Source: an uncultured Draconibacterium sp. (lineage in GTDB: Bacteria > Bacteroidota > Bacteroidia > Bacteroidales > Prolixibacteraceae). Taken from it: a stretch of 64,000 nucleotides of DNA. The position numbers were made by a program, and so were the translations under genes. Within the stretch, counting starts at the first letter, position 1. Each line of letters opens with the position of its first letter. The notes under the pieces were generated by a model that saw only the letters and a list, made by a program, of their open reading frames with translations, did not search any database and was not told where the DNA came from. The stretch spans positions 558,001-622,000 of the forward strand of contig NZ_OY781982.1 of assembly GCF_963677565.1 (NCBI RefSeq), given 5' to 3'. This document shows, piece after piece, positions 17,233 to 26,693 of this stretch.

Positions 17233-20200
17233 TTACAGTTTAATTATTCTTTTAGTTTGCTGTTTATATTTTACCAGGTAGGTACCTTCGGCAAATGGGC
17301 TTAAATCGATATACCCCGTTTTTTCAATTGGAATGGACAAAAGCATATTTCCGGCAACATCGAAAACCATAACCGGAACGCTTTGATCAACACCGGTAGC
17401 CACAGTAATACCCTGAGTGGTTGGATTGGGGTATATCTTAAAGTTGGATAATAGCATATTTGACACAGAGGTAATAACTAAATTCGCAGTATAAGAACTT
17501 TCAAGGTTATTCACCTCTGTGTTTCCCTGTATTCTGTTTCCACTTTCATCTTCCCAGTAATTAAAATCATATCCATCCTTTTGCACTTGTGGCAGAATAA
17601 ACCCGCTTAACTGGTTTTCGCCAAATGCATTACTACCTATAAAGGTTACACCTGTTGGAATAGTTACACTGGTAAGTTTATTGTTATAAAATGCATAAGC
17701 TCCAATATAGGAAACACTATTTGGGATTGTAATCCCATTTAATGCTACCTGCTTAATAATTTCCGGCAAGTCTAATTGGCTACTTTTTAATATGGAGATA
17801 TTGGTTAAATTATTTAAAGCAAAGGCATAATCGCCAATAGAATCGATTCCTTCGGCTATAGTTACACTATTAAGTTGCATATTGTAAAAGGCACTGTCGG
17901 CAATACCTTTTACTTCAATTTCTTGTCCGTTTATATTTATGCTTGCCGGAATAAAGATGTCTTTCTCCGTTGAATTTAAGAAGTTAGTAATAATCCCTTT
18001 TTGCTCATTAAAAGTTACATCACCAGCTTTAATTGTATACACATTTACCTCGGTAAATATTGCCGTATATGAAAGATTTAAATTGGTAACTGTTGCATCA
18101 GCCTGAAAAGATTTTCCGTTTGAGTCTTCCCAATGGCTAAAGAAAAAGCCGATCTTTTCGGCCTTTGGTAAAACAAAAGAATTTATACTGGTATTATCAA
18201 ATGCCTTCACTCCAATACTGGTAACACTTTCTGGAATTGTTATAGTTTTCAGCCAATTTCCATAAAATGCTTCTTCGCCAATAACCGTTACACTGTTTGG
18301 GATTTCAAGTTCCATTATATGGTTATACCAAAATGCTTTATATCCAATTTCGGTAACACTCTTTGGTAGGGTTACACCTGTTAATTCACATCTTAAAAAA
18401 GCATAATCTCCAATACAGGTAACATTGTTTGGAATAAAGTCTATATGTTTTGCAGATCCACCATATGATACAATTTTGCTATTATCAATACTTCCGTCTT
18501 CGTTACGTGCATAAATAATTCCGTTTGAAGCCTGACCGCTTACTATACTGATTTGATTGGCATTAAAAGCACCCCCTCCTATTTTAGTTACACTTGTAGG
18601 AATACTTATTTTTGTCAAACTATTTCCCATAAAAGCAGCTATACCTATTTCTTCTATTCCGTTTTCGAAATTAACGCTGGTTAGTTGCTTATAGTCAAAG
18701 GCTTCTTTTTTGATTGATTTTATAGCAACAATTTTTCCATTCACATTGAAAGTGGCCGGTATTGTAATGTTTTTTTCGACCATGTTGTAATAAGATGTAA
18801 TACTGCCTGTTGACTCATCAAAGCCCACATCTTCATATTTCAAAATGTAGCTTAAAGACGAAAACATAGCTTCGTATTGAGATTCTAAATTGGTAACAGT
18901 GGTGTTTGCCTTAATTAAATAACCATTAGAATCCATCCAGCCATTTAACTCATGATCCTCTTTTTGAGAATCAGGTAAAACAAAACTGGTTAAAATGTTT
19001 TCTGTAAAAGCACCGGCTCCAATAAAAAATACACTTTTGGGAATTGTTACACTTGTTAATTGGTTTCTGACAAACGCGTATTTCTCGATCTTATTTACTT
19101 TGTTTGGAATAAAATCAATAACATCGGCTGTACCTCCATAAGATATTATGGTGCTCAAATCTTCGCTTCCATCTTCGTTACGCGCATAAATAATTCCGTT
19201 TGAAGCTTGCCCGTTTATCTGATTGATTGTATTGTTATTAAATGCGGCTCTTTCAATTTCTGTTATTCCTGCAGGTAAGGTCAGGCTGCTTATCGAATTT
19301 AGCTCAAAGGCAGATTCACTAATCGTTTGTGTTCCTGCCGTAAGTGATACTTCCTCAAGTTGATGATCATAAAAAGCCTTTTCTCCTATAACTTTTACCC
19401 TAATATTGGCACCATCCACATGAAAACTAACCGGTATGGCAATCTTTTTTTCATTTTGATTGGTATAGCTGGTAATGGTACCGGTGGTTTCGTCGAATGT
19501 AACATCATCTAAAGTAAGGATATACAAGGAAGCATCGATAAATTGTGCGGTATAGTTATTATAAGCAGAAACAGAAGATAAATCACGAACGATATAACCA
19601 AAACTATCTTCCCAGTGGCTAAAGTTATATCCTTCTTTTTCGGCTACAGGAAGTGCAAAATACCTAAACTCATTGCTTTCAAACGCTCCTTCATGAATTC
19701 TGTAAATACTTGTTGGCAGTGATACACTGGTGAGGTCACATCCGTAAAATGCAAATTCACCAATTGTTGTAACACCTTGAGGAATAAAATCCATTTCCGT
19801 CGCAGTTCCGCCATAGGATATAATTGTTGTTCTATCTTCACTTCCATCAGAATTTCGTGCATAAATAATTCCATTTGATGGCTGATCGTTTACCATTGTA
19901 ATTGAGTTATTATTAAAAGCTCCCATGCCAATTGAAGTAACCGTTGCAGGGATTACAATGCTTCTTAATCGATCGCCGGAAAAAGCAAATTCGCCGATTG
20001 AAGTTACAGCAACATCGGTACCGTTAACATTGAACGAAGGCGGTATTACAATGTATATTTCATATCTTGTTTTGTAACTTTTTATCTCGCCGGTTAATTC
20101 ATCAAAATCAACATCATCAAGAGTTAGCGTATATCTTGCCGAGACAAAAGTTGCGGTATAGGATTGACCAATTTTGTTTACTTCAGTATTTGCCATGTAC

Positions 20201-21186
20201 CGGGTATTTTGTTCGCCACCAAGCCAATACATAAATACACTACCTTGTTTTTTTGCATCGGGTAATATCAAACTACTTAAGTTATTACCATAAAATGCAC
20301 CTCCCCCTATATATGTAACACTATCAGGAATAGTTACATTATCTATTTGATTTCCGTTAAATGCGTTTGCGCCAATATATTTTAATCTTTCAGGTAATAC
20401 AATTTCTGAAATTTGATTTGTTCGAAAGGCATTCAAATGGATAGTTTCTAAACTATTGGGAAACGAAACTTCTGATAAATTATTTTCAAAAAACGCTTCA
20501 CCGCCAATAACTTTTACTCCTTCAGGAATAGTAATGCTTGTTAATTTGTTTTTTGAAAATGCACCAGAACTAACAAACGATAGCCCGCTTGATAATTTAA
20601 CGCTGGCTATTTGATTTCCCCCAAAAGCCCCTTTTCCAATATATTCAACTCCATCCGGAATTAAAAGAGTGGCTATCTTATTATTCGGAAATGCATTATC
20701 TGCTATTGAATCAAGGTCGTTACCAAATGTTACAGAAATAATCTCACTATTTGCAAAAGCATATTCTCCAATCGAAACTACGCCATCGGGAATGGTTAAA
20801 TTAACAATTTGGGTATTATAGAAACACCACTCGGGAATATGCTGAACACTTGATGGAATAGTTACAGAAACAAGTTTACTATCCCAAAATGCACCGCGTT
20901 TAATAGTTGTAACCGTATTTGGGATTTTAATATTAGTAATAATTGAATTGGTAAATGCAAGTTCTCCAATTGTTGTAACTGTATATACAGAATCTAAAAT
21001 TGTAAAACTACCCGGTATTTCAATATCGGTAGCGGTACCATTGTAACCTACTATTGTACCTGTATGCTTTTCAAAAAAAACATCGTCCAGAGTAAGTACA
21101 TGAGTTGCGCTTGCGCTATATCCAAAAACAAGGAATAACAAATTCAATATTAATGATTTTAGAAAGCAAAAAATCTTTGTATTCAT
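17233..21186 (-). CDS. BspA-like leucine-rich-repeat surface protein, T9SS substrate
   Basis: Giant exported protein of 1317 residues: signal peptide at about 1-27, many BspA/TpLRR (LRR_5) repeats of the form VTIPxSVTxIGxxAFxxNxL, and a C-terminal type IX sorting domain from about residue 1245 (FKIYPNPTTQG to KQQTKRIIKL). The repeats are arranged in five large modules, each opening with a variant of LTLDDVTFDETTGTITSY near residues 28, 352, 555, 780 and 1049 and each closing with a HWEDSNG...YTA-type beta strand resembling Listeria-Bacteroides (InlB-like) repeats. Modules 2-4 share a nearly identical insert NGIIYARNxDGS...ISYGGTA. Related proteins bind host or matrix proteins or other cells; the ligand here is unknown. 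The strong internal similarity suggests growth by segmental duplication. Confidence 0.93.
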   Translation of the reverse strand: MNTKIFCFLKSLILNLLFLVFGYSASATHVLTLDDVFFEKHTGTIVGYNGTATDIEIPGSFTILDSVYTVTTIGELAFTNSIITNIKIPNTVTTIKRGAFWDSKLVSVTIPSSVQHIPEWCFYNTQIVNLTIPDGVVSIGEYAFANSEIISVTFGNDLDSIADNAFPNNKIATLLIPDGVEYIGKGAFGGNQIASVKLSSGLSFVSSGAFSKNKLTSITIPEGVKVIGGEAFFENNLSEVSFPNSLETIHLNAFRTNQISEIVLPERLKYIGANAFNGNQIDNVTIPDSVTYIGGGAFYGNNLSSLILPDAKKQGSVFMYWLGGEQNTRYMANTEVNKIGQSYTATFVSARYTLTLDDVDFDELTGEIKSYKTRYEIYIVIPPSFNVNGTDVAVTSIGEFAFSGDRLRSIVIPATVTSIGMGAFNNNSITMVNDQPSNGIIYARNSDGSEDRTTIISYGGTATEMDFIPQGVTTIGEFAFYGCDLTSVSLPTSIYRIHEGAFESNEFRYFALPVAEKEGYNFSHWEDSFGYIVRDLSSVSAYNNYTAQFIDASLYILTLDDVTFDETTGTITSYTNQNEKKIAIPVSFHVDGANIRVKVIGEKAFYDHQLEEVSLTAGTQTISESAFELNSISSLTLPAGITEIERAAFNNNTINQINGQASNGIIYARNEDGSEDLSTIISYGGTADVIDFIPNKVNKIEKYAFVRNQLTSVTIPKSVFFIGAGAFTENILTSFVLPDSQKEDHELNGWMDSNGYLIKANTTVTNLESQYEAMFSSLSYILKYEDVGFDESTGSITSYYNMVEKNITIPATFNVNGKIVAIKSIKKEAFDYKQLTSVNFENGIEEIGIAAFMGNSLTKISIPTSVTKIGGGAFNANQISIVSGQASNGIIYARNEDGSIDNSKIVSYGGSAKHIDFIPNNVTCIGDYAFLRCELTGVTLPKSVTEIGYKAFWYNHIMELEIPNSVTVIGEEAFYGNWLKTITIPESVTSIGVKAFDNTSINSFVLPKAEKIGFFFSHWEDSNGKSFQADATVTNLNLSYTAIFTEVNVYTIKAGDVTFNEQKGIITNFLNSTEKDIFIPASININGQEIEVKGIADSAFYNMQLNSVTIAEGIDSIGDYAFALNNLTNISILKSSQLDLPEIIKQVALNGITIPNSVSYIGAYAFYNNKLTSVTIPTGVTFIGSNAFGENQLSGFILPQVQKDGYDFNYWEDESGNRIQGNTEVNNLESSYTANLVITSVSNMLLSNFKIYPNPTTQGITVATGVDQSVPVMVFDVAGNMLLSIPIEKTGYIDLSPFAEGTYLVKYKQQTKRIIKL

Positions 21187-21326
21187 AATATCGGTTTATA
21201 ATAATTTGAACCTAACACAATCAATAGTGGTCTGTTACTACAACAAATTAAATCAAGAACTCATGTATACTTATGTTGAAAGAATTCTTAAATTATTGAG
21301 TTGATTTTTCAAGTGATAATCACCTC

Positions 21327-22025
21327 CTAAAAGCACAGTCCGATAGTAAAATTTAAACAAGGTAATTTCGATTTTTTTTCATCGGGCATATCAGTAAGCC
21401 AGACATCGCCTTCGTTAATAAACATATCAGCAACTTGCTGCAAATAAACATTTTCGTAATCATCACTTTCCAGTTTTGCACTAACAGTATTAAATTCAAT
21501 ACCTACAATTAGCAAACTATACCTGAAATTTAAACCGGTAGAGAAACCAATAGCAACCGGATCGGAATAATAATCGTCGGCATTATCAATATCATCGAAG
21601 TATGGCACCGCGACTGTGGCCCAAGCAAAATCAGCTTTAGCATAGACATCAATGGCCATTTTATCCATAGGGCTGTAAGAAAACGATGGCCCTATTTTCG
21701 ATCCTACCCTGAAAATATCGAGGTGCATTTCCATCTCACTGTCATTATCGCGAAATTTATTGTAATTGGCATATAGGTAATCAACATTTAATCCCAATAC
21801 CATTTCGTCGGAATTAAGAATGGATGAGAATTGGAAAATATTTCCAAATTCGAATTTGGCACCTGTCCGGCTCATGTTATCTACCCAGCCATCTTTGCCC
21901 ACATCAAAGTGGTTCCACGACGGTAGCGAATAGCCCCCCCTAAAATAAAATACATTGCTAAGGTCTTGACCAATAGAGCTAAATGATAGTAAAACAATTG
22001 TAAATAGAAAAGCTAATTTTTTCAT
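21327..22025 (-). CDS. predicted outer-membrane beta-barrel protein
   Basis: A 232-residue exported protein with a signal peptide at 1-19 (cleavage after SSIG) and alternating hydrophobic strands ending in FTIGLCF, whose terminal Phe fits an eight-stranded outer-membrane barrel. No specific family is recognised. It follows a lipoprotein gene on the same strand after 37 bases, so the two probably form a small envelope operon. Confidence 0.72.
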   Translation of the reverse strand: MKKLAFLFTIVLLSFSSIGQDLSNVFYFRGGYSLPSWNHFDVGKDGWVDNMSRTGAKFEFGNIFQFSSILNSDEMVLGLNVDYLYANYNKFRDNDSEMEMHLDIFRVGSKIGPSFSYSPMDKMAIDVYAKADFAWATVAVPYFDDIDNADDYYSDPVAIGFSTGLNFRYSLLIVGIEFNTVSAKLESDDYENVYLQQVADMFINEGDVWLTDMPDEKKSKLPCLNFTIGLCF

Positions 22026-22062
22026 AATAATTGGGTTTTAAAATATTTAATAATGTTTAATA

Positions 22063-22686
22063 TTAGTTGGAACAACTTACACACATACCTTTAACCTCGC
22101 CATTCGTAAGTTCTTTTGAATCGCCATTTGAGTTGTATAGCGTACATTCAAATTCGGCTTTCATTACTTTGTTCGAATAGAAAGTTTGTAAGTCGGTGTA
22201 TTCGAGTAGATGAAACGAGCTATTATTTTGAGTTGCCGGGAGAAATCCCGACGACCATTGCACTCCATCGTTATTAACATAATAAATCAATGCACCATCT
22301 TTACCGTTTTCTTCTTCCGATAATGACTCTATCCCGTAGTTATATGTACCGGTATTGTACATTTCAAGAATCTGATTGCACCAAGGAGAGTCGGAGAACG
22401 TTTTTAGAAAAATTACTCCGGCAGAGTTATTCGCCGAAAGGCCCTTCATAAAAACAGTACCGTCGTAATACTGATAGCCACCGTTGTTAGTTCCTCCACC
22501 CGATATTGGGCCATTTCCATAGCCATCAATATTATACTCCAACTGCACTTTTTCACCATCAATTGTAGCTACAAAATAATACTCAGCGGTAATTTCAAAT
22601 TCAGTGATTTCTTCTGTTTCGTTTTCATCTTTAGAACAGGCAAGCAAAAATAGTGTGATGCTTAGTAAGTAGATTACCTTATTCAT
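22063..22686 (-). CDS. uncharacterised lipoprotein
   Basis: A 207-residue lipoprotein: lipobox LLAC with Cys17, then an acidic linker and a beta-rich domain containing a Gly/Asn-rich loop near 58-70. Four further cysteines are present, two of them in the C-terminal MCVSC, which could bind a metal or form a disulphide. No family recognised. Paired with the downstream outer-membrane barrel gene. Confidence 0.7.
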   Translation of the reverse strand: MNKVIYLLSITLFLLACSKDENETEEITEFEITAEYYFVATIDGEKVQLEYNIDGYGNGPISGGGTNNGGYQYYDGTVFMKGLSANNSAGVIFLKTFSDSPWCNQILEMYNTGTYNYGIESLSEEENGKDGALIYYVNNDGVQWSSGFLPATQNNSSFHLLEYTDLQTFYSNKVMKAEFECTLYNSNGDSKELTNGEVKGMCVSCSN

Positions 22687-22865
22687 GTTTGTTCTCAGGT
22701 TAATTAAATAGTTATATTCCTAAAAAAATTGGGTGATCTTTCCTACTACACTGGGTCTTTAGCTGTGTCACCGGGTTATTTATGTATTTACTGTGTTCTA
22801 AATTAAATCATTATCCGGTTAAATACAATACAGACTTTCTATTTATATATAATATAAATAAAGTA

Positions 22866-22898
22866 TTTGTTAAATAGAACGATGTAAAGATAATTTTG
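22866..22898 (+). promoter_or_regulatory. orphan promoter of good consensus
   Basis: TTTG at 22866-22869, 21-base spacer, TAATTTTG at 22891-22898: a close match to the Bacteroidota housekeeping promoter. No plausible plus-strand gene follows before the terminator at 23296-23328. Confidence 0.6.
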
Positions 22899-22987
22899 CA
22901 AAACCTAATTCGGTTACTAAACTTAACCACTATGCATTGGAAATACATAGGTTTAAGACTCGAATGAAATTCGATGAATATATACTG

Positions 22988-23071
22988 GACGGAAGTCAGA
23001 AGTCAGAAGACGGAAGAAAAAGATTTAACAATTCTTTAAAAACTTCGGTCTCCCGACTTCGGTCTTCGGTC
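22988..23071. repeat. inverted repeat with GAAGTC/GACTTC units
   Basis: The left arm at 22988-23016 (GACGGAAGTCAGAAGTCAGA and on) and the right arm at 23043-23071 (CTTCGGTCTCCCGACTTCGG and on) are imperfect inverted repeats of 29 bases around an A/T-rich loop. Each arm is itself built of GACxGAAG-like short repeats. Similar elements occur between genes in other Bacteroidota. Confidence 0.6.
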
Positions 23072-23295
23072 AAAAACTAAATTTTATAGAAACTAAAGTA
23101 GCTGCAATAATCCCAAAGTTTCGGGAGCAGGGTATTAACCATGAACTTGAAAATAAATTTCGAAAGCCTATAAATAAAAGGATTTTAGGGTTACCTTTCC
23201 CCTTTTTACAGAATATATAAGTGGACAAGGAAGGAAGTGCAAACCTCTTTTCAACCATTAAATCAGAAGTGCAACATCAAATTGCAAAAGACATT

Positions 23296-23328
23296 AAGGA
23301 GGCTTTGAAGATGGCCTCCTTTTTTATT
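23296..23328 (+). terminator. rho-independent terminator
   Basis: AAGGAGGC and GCCTCCTT form a perfect 8-bp stem with a 10-base loop, followed on the plus strand by TTTTATTT. It is convergent to the end of argS at 23343 and could work in both directions, but the T tract favours the plus strand. Confidence 0.75.
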
Positions 23329-23342
23329 TCCTTGTTTTGATT

Positions 23343-25133
23343 TTACATTCTTTCAGGCATTTCAACTCCCAGTAAGCCCATACCGTTTTTAACTACCTGC
23401 CCCACTGAAGAAGCCAGTACCAAACGGAAGTTTTTCACATTGTCGTTTGCTTCACCAAGTATCGAATGATCGTGATAAAACTGGTTAAATTCTTTCACCA
23501 GCTCGTAACAATAGTTGGCAATAATTGCAGGACTGTAGTTCTCGCCTGCCTCCTCCACAACCGATGAAAATAAGGATATACGTTTCAGCAGGTCCTTTTC
23601 TTTTGAAGAAAGAGCCTCAACAACAACATTTTCATCGATAGTAATATTTTGATCAGCAGCTTTGCGAAGCACCGATTTAATACGTGCATAGGTGTATTGA
23701 ATAAACGGACCTGTATTCCCGTTAAAATCGATTGATTCTTCCGGATTAAACATCATGTTTTTACGTGGGTCCACTTTCAAAATGAAATATTTTAATGCCC
23801 CAAGGGCGATCATTTTAAAAGTGTTCTCGGCATCTTCTCCAGTCAGCGAATCCAATTTCCCTAACTCTGCCGACATTTCGCGTGCTACCTCTACCATGTT
23901 TTCAACCAAATCGTCGGCGTCAACAACAGTGCCTTCACGCGATTTCATTTTTCCTGATGGCAATTCGACCATTCCGTAAGAGAAGTGGTACAAATCTTTT
24001 CCCCAGCTAAAACCAAGCTTATCTAACAAAATGGCCAAAACCTGGAAATGGTAGTTTTGCTCGTTACCCACTACATAAACCATTTTATCGATCGAATAGT
24101 CGTTAAAACGCATTTTAGCGGTACCAATATCCTGGGTCATATAAACTGAAGTACCATCGCTGCGTAAAAGAATTTTCTGGTCGAGTCCTTCGCCGGTAAG
24201 ATCGGCCCAGACCGAATTATCTTCGCGTTTTGTAAAAGTACCTTCTTCAAGGCCTCTCAATACCTCCTCTTTTCCAACCAGGTAAGTATCCGATTCGTAG
24301 TAGATTTTATCGAAACCAACTCCAAGTGTTTTATAGGTTACATCGAAGCCTGCATAAACCCAGTTGTTCATCATTTTCCAAAGTTCAACTGTTTCCTCGT
24401 CTTTTGCCTCCCACTTTCTCAATAATTCGCGGGCTGCAATAATTGATGGTGTCTGGTTCTCGGCTTCTTCTTTTGAAATACCTTTTTCAACCAGCTCTGC
24501 AATTTCGGCTTTGTAATGTTTGTCGAATTCAACGTAGTATTTTCCAACCAGGTGGTCGCCTTTCATTCCAGTACTTTCAGGAGTTTCACCATTACCCCAT
24601 TGTAGCCAGGCATACATCGATTTGCAAATGTGGATACCACGGTCATTCACAATGTTGGTCATTACTACCTTTTTACCATTGGCTTTTAATATTTCAGAAA
24701 TTGAAAAGCCCAAAAGGTTGTTTCTGATGTGCCCTAGGTGAAGCGGTTTATTGGTGTTTGGCGACGAATATTCAACCATAACCAGCTCGCTTTCATCCGT
24801 AACCGGTTTAAACCCAAATGAACGGTCAGAATAGCTATTCTTAAGAATATTCAGCCAGTAGTTTTCGCTAATCACAAGATTCAAAAATCCTTTGATTACG
24901 TTAAAACTTTCAACGTTTTTAATATTTTCAACGAGGAACGTTCCGAGTTCTTCAGCAGTTTGTTCAGGCGATTTTTTTGAGTATCGTAAAAAAGGAAAAA
25001 CCACAACGGTTATATCGCCGTCGAAATCTTTGCGGGTATTCTGAACCTGTACCTGGTTTTCCGGTAAATCTGCACCGTATAAAGACTTTATTGCTTCAAC
25101 GGTTCCTGTCTGAACTAAACTTTCAATACTCAT
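23343..25133 (-). CDS. argS: arginyl-tRNA synthetase
   Basis: Class I aminoacyl-tRNA synthetase of 596 residues charging tRNA-Arg. The N-terminal additional domain spans about 1-110. The HIGH signature appears as HLGH within SSPNTNKPLHLGHIRNNLL near residue 130, and the KMSKS-like loop as GKMKSREGTVV near 400. The C-terminal DALR anticodon-binding domain occupies about 480-596 and ends GLLGVEMPERM, typical for ArgS. A TATCTTTG/TTG promoter lies upstream at 25160-25188. Confidence 0.97.
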   Translation of the reverse strand: MSIESLVQTGTVEAIKSLYGADLPENQVQVQNTRKDFDGDITVVVFPFLRYSKKSPEQTAEELGTFLVENIKNVESFNVIKGFLNLVISENYWLNILKNSYSDRSFGFKPVTDESELVMVEYSSPNTNKPLHLGHIRNNLLGFSISEILKANGKKVVMTNIVNDRGIHICKSMYAWLQWGNGETPESTGMKGDHLVGKYYVEFDKHYKAEIAELVEKGISKEEAENQTPSIIAARELLRKWEAKDEETVELWKMMNNWVYAGFDVTYKTLGVGFDKIYYESDTYLVGKEEVLRGLEEGTFTKREDNSVWADLTGEGLDQKILLRSDGTSVYMTQDIGTAKMRFNDYSIDKMVYVVGNEQNYHFQVLAILLDKLGFSWGKDLYHFSYGMVELPSGKMKSREGTVVDADDLVENMVEVAREMSAELGKLDSLTGEDAENTFKMIALGALKYFILKVDPRKNMMFNPEESIDFNGNTGPFIQYTYARIKSVLRKAADQNITIDENVVVEALSSKEKDLLKRISLFSSVVEEAGENYSPAIIANYCYELVKEFNQFYHDHSILGEANDNVKNFRLVLASSVGQVVKNGMGLLGVEMPERM

Positions 25134-25159
25134 AATTAAACTACTATTTTTTGAGACCG

Positions 25160-25188
25160 CAAAGATAATACATTACAGCCATAAACAA
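25160..25188 (-). promoter_or_regulatory. argS promoter
   Basis: On the minus strand TTG (plus 25186-25188), 18-base spacer, TATCTTTG (plus 25160-25167), 26 bases before the argS ATG. Confidence 0.6.
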
Positions 25189-25222
25189 GAAAAGCCCTGT
25201 CGATTGACAGAGCTTTTCCAAA
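25189..25222 (-). terminator. terminator of the OmpA-family gene
   Basis: A 13-base stem with one mismatch (GAAAAGCcCTGTC / GACAGaGCTTTTC) around a 4-base loop, followed on the minus strand by a T-rich tract; 16 bases after the OmpA stop and directly before the argS promoter. Confidence 0.75.
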
Positions 25223-25237
25223 ATATTTAATTAAAGC

Positions 25238-26536
25238 TTATTTGCGAATTTTTGCTACTTCAAATTCTGCTCTACGGTTTTTCTGTTTGTTCGAAATTGT
25301 TGTATTAGGAACAGCTGGTTTGCTTTCACCATAGTTGTTTGAACCTACATAAGCGTTATTTACACCTTTTTTCAGTAAGTATTTAACAACAGCCTGAGCA
25401 CGTTTTTCAGAAAGTGTCATGTTGTAGTTGTCAGTACCAATGTTACAAGTGTGACCACCAATTACAATATCGTATTCTTTAGCGGCATTCAACTGATCGG
25501 CCAGTTTATCCAACTCAGCAGTAGCAGCTGGTTTCAACTTGTCACTATCGAAATCGAAGTAAATCGTTGGAATTGAAATTTCGCTCCAATCCGGGCAACC
25601 ATTGTTGCTTGCAGGACCTGGTTGTGATGGACATTCATCTTCACAATCAATTACACCGTCGCCATCTGAATCAAGCGGACATCCGTCTGCATCTACAGGA
25701 CAACCTTTTGGTGTATCAGGACATTTGTCTTTTGGATCTGGAACACCGTCGCCATCGGTATCAGGACATCCATTGAATTTAGCCAATCCCGGAGTATCAG
25801 GACACTCGTCATCTTTATCAGCAATACCGTCACCATCTCTATCCGGGCAACCATTCAATTCTGCCTTACCAGGCTCGTCAGGACAATCATCTTTGTAATC
25901 AGGAACGCCGTCGCCATCCGAATCAATTGGACAACCTTTTTCGTCTACCTGAACTCCAGGAGGTGTGTTAGGACACTCATCCTTTCTGTCTGGTACGCCG
26001 TCACCGTCAGAGTCTTTTGCTTTTCCAAGTGAAAATTCCAATATACTGGTAACCATAATGTGATCGTCAGTTACATCGGCACCTACACCATTAACCTCGC
26101 GCATTCCTTCAATACCTTTAACGTACGAAGCTGCTACAAATAATGCCGTATTATCACTGACAGGGAATTTTAACCCGGCACCTGCATCAAAGTTAATGCC
26201 TGATTCCATGTTATCCCACATCATACCCGGACCAGCAAATAAATAGGGTTGAACGGCCATGTCGTCATTATAAAGTTTCAAGCGAAGATTTAACAATGTA
26301 TTGAAAACGTCAATTCCAGGCTCTTCAAATGACAACCTATTGTCCAACATAAGGTCAAATCTCGGGCTCAAATAACGGCTAATATAAAAATCAGCCAGGA
26401 TACCCGTATTCTCACTTTCCAGATTATAGTCAACACCAGGTCCAACACCTATGGCCCACTTGTTGTCTGAATTCTGAGCCATAGCAACTCCGAATGTCAT
26501 TACAAGTGCAAAAAAGAAAAGAGTAAATTTTTTCAT
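25238..26536 (-). CDS. OmpA family outer-membrane protein with TSP3 linker
   Basis: A 432-residue protein anchoring the outer membrane to peptidoglycan. Signal peptide at 1-20 (ending GVAMAQ), an eight-stranded barrel to about residue 175, a calcium-binding linker of five or six thrombospondin type 3 repeats (DSDGDGVPD and DECPDTPG types, 178-310) and a C-terminal OmpA domain at about 318-432 with the NMTLSEKRAQAV helix and KNRRAEFE. The frame extends to a TTG at 26578, but the ATG at 26536 begins the signal peptide exactly. A strong promoter at 26649-26681 suggests abundant expression, as for major OmpA proteins. Confidence 0.95.
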   Translation of the reverse strand: MKKFTLFFFALVMTFGVAMAQNSDNKWAIGVGPGVDYNLESENTGILADFYISRYLSPRFDLMLDNRLSFEEPGIDVFNTLLNLRLKLYNDDMAVQPYLFAGPGMMWDNMESGINFDAGAGLKFPVSDNTALFVAASYVKGIEGMREVNGVGADVTDDHIMVTSILEFSLGKAKDSDGDGVPDRKDECPNTPPGVQVDEKGCPIDSDGDGVPDYKDDCPDEPGKAELNGCPDRDGDGIADKDDECPDTPGLAKFNGCPDTDGDGVPDPKDKCPDTPKGCPVDADGCPLDSDGDGVIDCEDECPSQPGPASNNGCPDWSEISIPTIYFDFDSDKLKPAATAELDKLADQLNAAKEYDIVIGGHTCNIGTDNYNMTLSEKRAQAVVKYLLKKGVNNAYVGSNNYGESKPAVPNTTISNKQKNRRAEFEVAKIRK

Positions 26537-26648
26537 AGTTTTGAATTTATTTTGTTTTTTGTTGAATTCTAAGGGCAATTTAGAAATTAATTCCCACGAA
26601 TCAAAAAAAGTTATATGTCTTAATTTTATGCTTAAAAATATTTTTTAA

Positions 26649-26681
26649 CAAATTTAAAGATTTAAGACCAATTAATTCAAA
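26649..26681 (-). promoter_or_regulatory. promoter of the OmpA-family gene
   Basis: On the minus strand TTTG (plus 26678-26681), 21-base spacer, TAAATTTG (plus 26649-26656): full consensus. The predicted leader is about 105 bases. Confidence 0.65.
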
Positions 26682-26693
26682 ATATTAAACATT

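Larger units (their letters stand above)
22900..23328 (+). ncRNA. candidate non-coding transcript
   Basis: The 656-base gap 22687-23342 holds no credible gene, yet on the plus strand it carries a good promoter (22866-22898) and a strong rho-independent terminator (23296-23328), defining a transcript of about 420 bases. The only frames inside are 12 to 60 codons and run through an inverted repeat. It matches no RNA family that I can recognise, and the start is only estimated from the promoter. The alternative is that the terminator serves the argS end on the other strand and the promoter is chance. Confidence 0.4.

Noticed and set aside
23070..23258. 62-codon minus-strand open frame in the gene-free region before argS
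   Set aside because: A/T-rich low-complexity product, no start context, and it runs into the inverted repeat.
25567..25898. Plus-strand frames with H/S/G-rich products inside the OmpA gene
   Set aside because: They are the antisense reading of the Asp-rich thrombospondin type 3 repeats.
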